Assembly: GCF_019393635.1 (NCBI RefSeq)
Contig: NC_057862.1
Span: 477,838,669 to 477,902,668 of the forward strand
Length of the DNA: 64,000 nt
Direction: 5' to 3'
Source: Dromiciops gliroides
Lineage: Eukaryota > Chordata > Mammalia > Microbiotheria > Microbiotheriidae
The translations under genes were made by a program, and so were the position numbers. The notes under the pieces are model-generated. The model saw only the letters and a list, made by a program, of their open reading frames with translations, was not told where the DNA came from and did no database searches. Each line of letters begins with the position of its first letter. Position 1 is the first letter of the stretch. Below are positions 55,820 through 64,000 of the stretch, piece after piece.

Positions 55820-56194
55820 TGTTAAGGGCTAAAATTCTAGCTAGTCTGTCTAAAATATCTAATGAGTGGTCACCAATAAATTATAAGCTTTAGCAAGAGT
55901 TAGGCTTTTAAGCATTTATTAAGGAGAATAAGAATTTGGTAAAGAGAGAGAGAAAGCCCTAGATTCCTATCTATTAAAGGGAGAGCACATTTCTAGCTCC
56001 CTTCTCCACCGGAGTCCTCAGGAAAGAGAGTGAGACAGTGCTCCAGTCTCTTCCTTCTTCCTCCCACTAACAAACGTCACTTCCTGACACCAAAGAAAAG
56101 ACGCATGTTCTTGCTCTCAAAGACCTTCCTTTCATGGCGGAACTTTTCTACAGTAAGTCTCCATCAGGTGGTGTCATTCATTCCAATCGTTACA
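55820..56194 (-). mobile_element. solo LTR (family B), 4-bp TSD AAGT
   Basis: 375 bp, TGTTAAGGG...CGTTACA, flanked by AAGT at 55816-55819 and 56195-56198. Minus orientation, antisense to SPAST. AATAAA reads on the minus strand near 55915-55922. Confidence 0.92.
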
Positions 56195-56198
56195 AAGT

Positions 56199-58189
56199 CA
56201 AGACTTCAAAGGAAGAAAAGGGAGTTTTAGAATGATTAAAAGTCATGGTGTGGATGAAGAATAGGTTTTGGAGGATTGAGTCTGAGGGAGAGATAGAAAG
56301 ATAAAGAGATTGTGAGCAGAGAGAAAAAAATTTAGTTTCGGATTATATCAGTAGAACAATTACAGGTGATGGTGATAGAATATAAGCTTCTTGAGATCAA
56401 TAACTATTTCATTTTTGTTATTGTATCTTCAGGTGCATACTACAATACCTGACACATACTAACACTTAATAAATGCTTGTTGATTGATTTAAGTCAAGAG
56501 CATAACCATCACTGCATTTGGCCAAGGTGAAATGAAGATGTAAATCATGGGAGGTGAGGAGATTAAAAATTTAGAGGCCTGCGTGCTTTGAAGGTGACAG
56601 TGTATATATTAAAGTCTGCAAGTATGAGGACAGGGGTTCAGGAGTAAAAGAATACTATGAATCAAGGACTGAACTTTTTGAGCAAAGGAGGGGAAATTAC
56701 TTAGGAGTTGGCAAATGAATTAAACAAGTGTCTGGATAGGATGATATAGATAGATAAACTGGACCTCATTGGAAAGAACTTGGTGATTGATGGCAGCAAA
56801 GGTAGAGTCTGAGTAGTTAGGAGTAATGAGTATGCTTGTTTATTCTTTTGGTTCAGTATGTTGAGTGGCCTGAGAGAAAGTGCACTTGATTCTGGAGCAG
56901 GGATCCAGGATAGCAAATTCCTATGAAAAAAGAATGGTTTTGAAAGGAGACTGTCTCTAAGACAAAGAGATATTTAAGAGACTAAGGATCCCAGTGAAAG
57001 AAGGCAAGAGTCCAACAGAGACCCAGATACTGGGAGATGAGAGATGGCAAAGTGGAAGCAAGAGAAGGGGTTTTTGCATAAGAAGATTGGTGACTCAGAA
57101 CCAAAGGATTAGGAGAGTAAGTGAGATTTTATGAGATATAGTGAGGGAAGTAATATCATTTGATTACTGCTCACAAGTACTACAATGATGGATTTTCTCT
57201 CAAGCATCAGTAAGAGAGATTGGATGTTGAGCATATACATATGTAAATGGTTGGTGACCATGTCTCCAGAGGCTCACTGAATTAGTAGCTAGTTTCTTTG
57301 CCTCAGCCAAAGATATAAAGGGATGATACACTGATGGAAATTTGCTTGCATGTAAAACTTGCCCTCGGCTTCTGGTCAAGCCTACTGTTAGAGGCCCTAC
57401 TTTTGGATTACATTTTGGTGGCAAGAAGTTTGGTGTCTTAGGCTCTGGTCCTAAAGGTGAGCTCATTGATTATGGTGTGATGAAGCATTATTGTCTTTAT
57501 CTTATGATTTAGTAAAGCAGAACAGAAAGTTACTAGTGTCTTCACTTTTATCAGTAGGTTCAGGTTTTCAAATCCATTCCCTAGGTAGTCTGTAGCAAGC
57601 AAAAGGAAGGACAACATTTTTGTGGTGATAAAAAGCTGAGTACATATGCAGCCACCACATGTTGATGGAGTGAAGAGGCTTCTAATCCCACATTGGAGTA
57701 GATTTAGCCTCTAAGTATTGTAGCGCAATAGATTCCTTGAGTATGTTCAATAATCTAGTTCCTAAACAGGAGCTTTATACAATGATCTTCAAATGTAAAA
57801 TATAAACACCCCTACTGTAATGATATAACCTCTTGTGAAGAAATGAAGAAATAAGGAGTAGCTGACTGAAGAATAACATTGAAGGTAGCATGGGTTGTTC
57901 ATTTGTGTAGAAGCCTCTCTGTGGGCCTCACTCCAGATCTCTTAAGTGTGGTTGGTATCTTCCTCTTCTCCCCCACTTAAAAAAAAAATTCTTTGTCTTA
58001 TAAATAAACTTGACAAATAAACATAAACATTTTAATATGCAAAGAAGAATGGAATAGAGGATTGTATGTGAAACTGAATTGTTTGGAAAATATTTAAAAT
58101 TTGTGTCCTGGTAACGTAACTGTCCTTATAACAAAGCTGGCCTGCTTATCTGTATTTCCTTAAGTTCTCTAAGGTATATTTTTAACTGT
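56199..58189. other. intronic, nothing firmly recognised
   Basis: Contains an L2-type-like tail at 56370-56485 ('cttaataaatgcttgttgat'). A stretch near 57355-57470 has a short frame (GLHFGGKKFGVLGSGPKGEL) I do not recognise. No exon 2-like sequence. Confidence 0.4.
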
Positions 58190-58990
58190 TTCACTGATAC
58201 TCTTCTTTCTTTTTTGGGGGGGGGCATCATTGTTATTACCCATTTCATCCCTGCCCAAATAAAAGTTCCCATAAATATAGTCAAGCAAAACAAATCAACA
58301 CATTAGCTATGTCTATAAGTATATGCCTCATTCTGAACCCCTAGTATATCATCTCTCTGTCGACAGTTGGGAGGCATTTTTAGTTCTGAGTTTTTTAAAG
58401 ATCAGTGTCTGGAGTCTTTCAAAGGTATTTTCCTTTACATTCTTGTGGTCACTGTGTAAAGAGATCTTCTGGTTCTGCTTATTACAGTCTGCATTATTTC
58501 ACATCTCTTCCCTTGGATGTCATATTTATTAATTCTTTTCTTCATGTACCATAGTTGGTCCAGCCATATCTCTGTTGGTGGGCATCTACTTTGATTCCTT
58601 TTTTCCCCAACTATAGCAAAAAAGTTCAGCTATATTTTTTAACATATAACTTCTTATCCTCTGTCTGACCTCTTTGGAGTATATGCCTAATATTGGTATT
58701 GCTGGGTTAAAAGGTATGAACTGTTTAGTGGCTTTTAGGGCATAGTTCTTAATTACTTTCCAGAATGTTTGGAAAAATTCAGTTTTACTAACAATGTCTT
58801 TATTTCTTCTCCTGTAGCCCTTCCAACAGTTGACATTTTCCCCTTTTGTCATCTTTGCAAATTGGTTGAATGAGTTATTTTAATTTGCTGTCTCTTATTA
58901 ATAATTGAGGGCATATTCTCATGTGGTTGTTTATAACTTTCATTTCTTTCTTTTGAAAACTCCCCAATCCCTGACTTTTTTCTTGTTCAG
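58190..58990 (-). mobile_element. L1 fragment, 3' UTR and ORF2 C-terminus
   Basis: The minus frame at 58852-58586 reads IPFNPAIPILGIYSKEV, the conserved L1 ORF2 C-terminal string, followed leftwards by L1 3' UTR text as at 18520-18900. Confidence 0.85.
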
Positions 58991-59138
58991 GCTCTGAATC
59001 CTTTTCATTGAGGTTCTGTCTTGCTCCTGTGTTTCTCTGTCACCAGATCCTAGGTGCACATGGTTCCCTATGAAAACTACATAGATGGGCAAGCATCATT
59101 CCAGTTTTAGGTTCAACCTGTTGTGCTTCTCTTTGCAT

Positions 59139-59149
59139 CTCTTCTTCTT

Positions 59150-59179
<30 letters not shown>
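59139..59179. repeat. (TTC)n microsatellite
   Basis: About 13 TTC units, sense strand of the SPAST intron (GAA/TTC repeat). Confidence 0.97.
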
Positions 59180-59184
<5 letters not shown>

Positions 59185-59227
59185 TCTATCAGGAAGACCT
59201 TTCTAAAGCATCTGATAGTCTCTTTTT

Positions 59228-59373
59228 TTGTTTGTTTTTGCGGGACAATAAGGGTTAAGTGACTTGCCCAGGGTCACACAGCTAATAAGTGTCAAGTGTC
59301 TGAGGCTAGATTTGAACTCAGGTCCTCCTGAATCCAAGGCCAGTGCATTATCTGCTGCTCCACCTAGCTGCCC
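59228..59373 (-). mobile_element. WALLSI/WSINE-type SINE
   Basis: Full-length minus copy. The exact TSD is 'ctgatagtctcttttt' at 59212-59227 and 59374-59389. Confidence 0.95.
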
Positions 59374-59948
59374 CTGATAGTCTCTTTTTTAGAAAGATCT
59401 TTCCTCTGATGATCTAATGTAATGATCTAATAATCTCTTTTGCCTTCTGTGACTCTCCTGCTATTGCTTTCCATGGTTTTGAAAAATAAAATTAATAATC
59501 TTCTATCACACTATTCTATGATATTTTGACAGTGAATTTGTACTCTTAAACTAGTATTGCCTTGGCTATCACATCTCTTTTCCTAGTCAGAAAATGCTGA
59601 CCAAGGCTGTTTCTGGGCTCTTTTGAACTTCTTGTTGTGGTGATATTTTATATTATTTAAACTTCTTTAAGATATGATGATATTCAGAGACAATTATATC
59701 TGTTTCCATTTTTTAAGAGTTATTAGTGTGTTTAGGTCATTTCAGAGACTTTTCATTGCATTTAGTGGTTTTTATTTTTCTGATTTCATGTTAATTTTGA
59801 CTCTTTCTCTGACCAACTAATGATCTCATTACAAAGAAGCTGATTTAAAACCCATGCTTGTAACCAGTTATGTTCTGTCAACATATTTCTGTTTCACTTC
59901 TTGTTATCTTGTTGGTGCTATTCCTATACAGTGTCTTTAAGCTGTATT

Positions 59949-60099
59949 TTTTTTTTTTTTTGGCAGGGCAGTGAGGGTTAAGTAACTTGCTCAGGGTCAC
60001 AAAGCTAGTAAGTGTTGCATGTCTGAGGCTGGATTTGAACTCAAGTCCTCCTGAATCCAGGGCCAGTCCTTTATCCACTCTGCCACCTAGCTGCCCCCC
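59949..60099 (-). mobile_element. WALLSI/WSINE-type SINE
   Basis: Full-length minus copy. The exact TSD is 'ttaagctgtatt' at 59937-59948 and 60100-60111. Confidence 0.95.
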
Positions 60100-60339
60100 T
60101 TAAGCTGTATTCTTAAAGAAAGTTTGCACTACATATAATAGGTATGAATCTTCTGAATTATCTACAGATAGCCACGTGGCTGTCTTAATCCTGAACAATA
60201 TTTTCCAACGTTTTTGATTGTCCAGACCTGTGACCCACCTTCATATTAGTGCGAGATATAAATTGGATATTAGATCATAAATCTACCCTACTTAACCTTT
60301 CTCTTAAATTTATCTCCCAGACTAGTAAATGGAAGAAGC

Positions 60340-61080
60340 TTCTGGTTTTCTAGATAGACCTTTTATTGTATGGTAGTCACAAGGTGATGTTGATTAGAAA
60401 GATAGGAAAGTAGAAATGCAATACAAATCGTCTTAAGTCTAGGCTTAGTCTATATTCTGTATAAAACTCACCAAAAGCGGAAGGCCACCTTTGGGGCGAG
60501 AGACCGAGTCAAGCACGTGCTGTTAACCGAGAGCCGGGCCGAGTCAAACTCCAGTCCGCGTCTGTCTGTGCAGCGCAGCCAGGAGACCAGCGGAGCAGGA
60601 AGAAAAACCCCACTTCCGTTCTCTCCTTGCCTTTTAAGATCGCACCCTGGAAGTCGAGTGCTCAGCAGGCAATCTGGCCTGCGTCGAAGGCGGACTGGTG
60701 TGCGTAACTCATGCTGTTGATCTCCTCCCCAAAAGGGTGGTCCTAAAAAAAAAACTGGCGTCTCTCCATTATCTAACCACCTGTTAAAACTTTTTACCAC
60801 ATTAGCATCATTTCCATGTTGATTTGTTCCTTGGTTAAGTTCTTTGTTGAATTTCTCTACTTTAGCTGCAAAAGATATTGGCGTAGGGGTAGCTAGGTGG
60901 TGCAGTGGATAAAGCACCAGCCCTGGATTCAGGAGGACCTGAGTTCAAATGCGGCCTCAGACATGTGACACTTAACTAGCTGTGTGGCCTTGCAAAAAAA
61001 AAAAAAGAAGAAGAAGATATTGGTGCAGTTTTGGAATCAGCCAAAAAAGTGCCTTGACAAAAAATGGGATTTAAAGCATA
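60340..61080 (-). mobile_element. LTR-like or promoter-like CpG-rich block in SPAST intron 1
   Basis: CpG-rich core at 60475-60715 in an AT-rich intron. On the minus strand a frame is open from about 61080 (if the SINE is excluded) through KVEKFNKELNQGT and FNRWLDNGE to a stop at 60468. A TTAAAAGG TATA-like box (complement near 60633-60640), a strong GGTGAGT donor-like site just after the CpG core (near 60473) and AATAAA further on (complement near 60363-60370) follow. This layout suits an endogenous retroviral 3' end plus LTR, or an antisense promoter with first exon. I could not identify the protein or the ends. Confidence 0.4.
60895..61010 (+). mobile_element. WALLSI/WSINE-type SINE, core shortened
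   Basis: Plus copy lacking the end of the core, with an (AAG)n tail. Imperfect TSD 'agatattggcg' and 'agatattggtg'. Confidence 0.9.
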
Positions 61081-61189
61081 GTTGATAGATAGGCTTTTTT
61101 CCCTCATGAAGTTCAGAATTCAATTTCCGTTCAACAAATATTTAATAGTAACTTTATATTTTTATATATGGTTTAAAGGAGGCCTTTTG

Positions 61190-61370
61190 TAGTTAACAGA
61201 TTTGAATCTTATAATAGTCCTATGGGATAGGCATTGCTGTGAGCTAAATTTTCTAGATAAAGGAAGTGATGCTTAGAGAAATTAAATGATTTGGCCAATT
61301 TGTGTAACCTAAAAATTGGATTAGAACTCGGGACAGCTGGTTGCAGTGCCTTTTTTGTAACCCCATAATT
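61190..61370 (-). mobile_element. MIR-like SINE, diverged
   Basis: 'agtcctatgggataggcatt' and 'cttagagaaattaaatgatt' keep MIR order in minus orientation. Confidence 0.55.
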
Positions 61371-62185
61371 TTAATCTATGCTAAGTGTTGTCTGGGACCA
61401 TAAACATGAAAAATGACATCGACCTTGAAAGAGTTAACAGTCTATTGGGCAGGTAAAGGGATAAGACATGTACATAATTATAATTTTTCAGTGGATGCAC
61501 AGTGTCATTTGTGTGTTTTCAAGTGGTCCAGCTCACAATTGTTATGGGCCACTCCTTTTATGAGATTCTTGTTCATGTTTTTATAAACCCTTCCTCAGTG
61601 ATCTATCTCAAGGCTTCTTAAACTTTTTTCTACTTTTGACACCTTTTCTCCTGAGGAATTCTGATATTTATCGTTTCTTTGTTCAGATTCAGTTGCCCTT
61701 TTGCTTATTAGTTCAGTTTTATCTTAGTTTAATTAATGACTTTAGTGTGTCCAGAGAAGAAACTGTCTACTTTGATAATGAATATCCTTTTACTATTCTT
61801 TGGTTAATGATACTCATAGAAGTTAAAGGTCTCCTAAACATATAGATCTGAATAACTGAGAACCAGATGAATGGAGATAGTTTAAGATCTCAAGAAGTAT
61901 GACAGTTCTGACATTTTGGAGGCTCTGAAGGCTCTCTTCAAAAGGCAAAACATGGGAGAATCTTCATTTTTCTAGCACAGTTCCTACCTTACTTAGTAAC
62001 TGAGACCTGGCCTCCAGGCATTCTGGAATCCATGTGAGTTTCATCAGATTAATTGAATTGGCTCACATTCTAGTGGCTGTAATTAAAAACTTCAGCATTG
62101 GGAGAATGAGAGCCATACTAGGATTTTCTTTTCACCAATCTTATAAAACAAAGAGTTGATCATTTGTGTCGAGTAAAATCTAATG
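61371..62185. other. intronic, nothing recognised
   Basis: No exon or named repeat seen. Confidence 0.4.
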
Positions 62186-62330
62186 TGTGTGTCCTTACCT
62201 GCTGCCCCCTCAGTGTGTGGGGGAAACTAGCTAGGATTTACTTATAAATTAGAAACGTCAGCAACAGTGTTTGGGCCTTAAGCATTTATTAAAGTATATT
62301 ATAAGTCAGTAAAGATTGAACACATGGAGT
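62186..62330 (-). mobile_element. LTR family A, U5-side fragment in minus orientation
   Basis: The reverse complement of this stretch (AATAAATGCTTAA, then 'gctgacgtttctaatttata') matches 62848-62905 on the plus strand. It is the 3' part of a family A LTR. Confidence 0.7.
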
Positions 62331-62371
62331 TCAGAAAGATAGCCAAAGCCTATCTACCCTAAGGTTCAGAA

Positions 62372-62760
62372 TCAACTCCTCCTTCCCTCAATGGCTTCTC
62401 TAGATAAGGGATATGGTGGAATGGATGGTGGTGAACCACCTTTGGTCTTAATGGTAACACTCACAGCAGATTTAAGGAGATCTACATCAGAAGAGGAAGA
62501 AGCCCATAGGGACTCAGGAATATTAGAGGAGATTTCAAATGTATCCCTCACTGTTTGATGAGTGTCTGAGATCAAAATTGGCAGTAAGTGGACAGTATTC
62601 TCTGGCATTCCAGGGAGATGCCACCATCTGGAGAAGGAGGTCATGACCTAATAGATTTGCAGGAAAGTTGGGCATAAGTAGAAATGAATGTTCTACTGTT
62701 AATGGGCCCATAGATACCATGTGAAGGGTTAATTTTGCAACTGTCTCTTTCCTTCCAGAA
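62372..62760 (-). pseudogene. class I endogenous retrovirus pol fragment (protease end to RT start)
   Basis: The minus frame at 62720-62535 contains the C-terminal end of a gammaretrovirus-like protease (HSFLL...LLGHDLL). A second minus frame at 62644-62372 carries the following segment towards reverse transcriptase (VSVTIKTKGGSPPSIPPYPL, then SREA). The frames are offset and the element lacks gag, most of pol and env, so it is a dead relic. Confidence 0.8.
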
Positions 62761-62969
62761 CCTTTGGTTGGTAGCAGAGAGAGAGGAAAGGAGATAGGCT
62801 TTTCTTGCTTTACTTTCTGTACTTCATGTGTTCTCTTTCCTTTTTAATAAATGCTTAATGCCAAAAACTGGTGCTGACGTTTCTAGCTTATAAGTAAAAC
62901 AGTAGCTAGTTCTCCTCCAGACTGGGGGTAGAAACAAGGCAACCACATGTTAGATTTTAAATGCCACAC
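62761..62969 (+). mobile_element. LTR family A, 3' part in plus orientation
   Basis: AATAAA near 62847, 'actggtgctgacgtttcta' and the end 'gattttaaatgccacaca' match 2235-2683 and 9424-9935. The 5' edge is unclear. Confidence 0.75.
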
Positions 62970-63953
62970 ATTTAGGCAGTGAATATGTAGTATTCATTTT
63001 GTACTCTTTTAGATACTCAACATTGAGATGTATAATATGTGTGTAGGGAATCCCCAGTGTGAAGATTTTCTTCATCTTGCAAATCCTTTATATCTTCAAG
63101 TCTTAAGAGAACAGTCTAGACAACTTTGTTAATTGTCCAAGATTAATACAAGCAATATATCTCAGAGGCAATACTTGAAAATAGGACTTTGTTACTCCAT
63201 TACTGGTCATCTATAGATTATACCAGGCTTCCTCTCAAGTGAAATAAGTGTTATTACTATGTGTATAATATGTTTCCCTTATTTCAGGCATTTTACTTAG
63301 TCATTGAACAAATCTGGAAAAATGATAGTTTAATACTATGTAGTCCATTTTATATATTAAAAAAACTGAAGTATAAAGAGTCAATAGCAGAATCAGAAAC
63401 AAAGTTTAAGTAACGTAGTTTATAATTTGATATCATAGATCTTGTAGCTTCCTTATGTTATGTAGAATGATATCTATAATTTTGGTAATGAGTCTAGAAC
63501 TCTGGGAGAATAAAAAGTAAAAAATTTGATCATAATACAGGTGATACAAGTTCTGTAGGTAATCAAGAACATGTCTACACAAGTTTTATATAGCTCCTAA
63601 AACTAGTAGACAAACCTGAAATTTGATGTATGATGGTGCAGATCCAAGAGATGTAGTTTCATTATATGAGTACCTAGGTTTTGAAAATAAAAGGCCATTA
63701 CATTGTAAGATAGAGTGATGGTTTTTCAGGTCAGTACAGTACTAAAGTTTCTGAGATTTGAGTATCTAAAACTATCATCATTTTTTGTGGTAAATTATCT
63801 TAGTAAAACTTAAAATAAATTTAATCTTTAACAAATTTTATGTCTTGTTATTTTATGATTTCTCCACATAAATTAGTTTGTGCTTTTATTTAAATTTAAA
63901 ACAACAAACTTCCAGTTAATCACAGTCATTCTCTAGCCCTACTTTTTTTTTTT
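62970..63953. other. intronic, nothing recognised
   Basis: AT-rich. No exon-like or repeat signature recognised. Confidence 0.4.
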
Positions 63954-64000
63954 AAGACTTTTTTTTGGTGGGGCAATGGGGGTTAAGTGACTTGCCCAGA
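63954..64000 (-). mobile_element. WALLSI/WSINE-type SINE, cut by the window end
   Basis: T-rich tail then 'ggggcaatgggggttaagtg' and 'acttgcccag', the left end of a minus copy. Confidence 0.88.

Larger units (their letters stand above)
49701..64000 (+). other. SPAST: SPAST intron 1 (continues past the window)
   Basis: It starts with a consensus GTAACA donor. I looked for the exon 2 continuation of the MIT domain and did not find it. The first 360 bp are still CpG island; the remainder is repeats and AT-rich DNA described in separate entries. Confidence 0.85.

Noticed and set aside
57200..57470. Possible processed pseudogene (frame with GLHFGGKKFGVLGSGPKG)
   Set aside because: I could not match it to a protein family, and there is no A-tail or target duplication. 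Left unassigned.
49701..64000. SPAST exon 2
   Set aside because: Looked for the MIT-domain continuation after the phase-1 donor in all plus frames to the window end; nothing convincing, consistent with a long intron 1.

Overview
This window is mammalian nuclear DNA, most likely from an Australian marsupial. The main evidence is about 28 copies of a short tRNA-headed CORE-SINE of the WALLSI/WSINE type. They sit alongside marsupial-type L1 and HAL1-like elements, BovB-like RTE LINEs, L2/CR1 LINE relics and solo LTRs. Species-level assignment is not possible from sequence alone. No prokaryotic-type gene, CRISPR array, tRNA or rRNA gene was seen.

Only one protein-coding exon can be supported: exon 1 of SPAST (spastin, a microtubule-severing AAA ATPase) at 49277-49700 on the plus strand. 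It lies in a CpG island of about 48.8-50.1 kb and ends at a consensus splice donor. The rest of the window, to 64000, is intron 1; exon 2 was not found. The left edge (1-260) is a second CpG-rich promoter-like block. By the MEMO1-DPY30-SPAST order known in other mammals it may be the minus-strand DPY30 promoter, but no coding sequence confirms this.

Layout. 1-0.3 kb: CpG promoter. 0.9-10.1 kb: a nested stack of transposons (old repeat X split by a BovB-like RTE, which is split by an ORF2-less L1, which is hit by a solo LTR and SINEs; repeat X was hit again by an L1 fragment and another solo LTR). 11.0-18.2 kb: SINEs, a non-LTR retrotransposon with reverse transcriptase and zinc finger inserted in an older SINE, a CR1/L3-like LINE and an L2. 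18.5-29.3 kb: L1 fragments, SINEs and a mariner-like MITE. 29.9-32.3 kb: a complete half-L1 (HAL1-like) with a 16-bp target duplication. 33.0-36.2 kb: LTRs. 36-43 kb: mostly unassigned DNA with old SINEs. 43.1-47.7 kb: a BovB/L1 breakpoint, an L1 carrying a smaller L1 and a solo LTR, a telomere-like G-rich tract and a second solo LTR in the opposite orientation. 48.05-48.7 kb: L2 and an old SINE. 48.8-64 kb: SPAST promoter, exon 1 and intron 1. The intron holds two minus-oriented solo LTRs, a Tigger-like DNA transposon, SINEs, a small intronic CpG-rich block and a rearranged class I endogenous retrovirus fragment.

There is no operon-like cooperation between genes here. The biology is one housekeeping gene start with an unusual translation-start arrangement, set in a repeat landscape whose insertion order can be read from target-site duplications.
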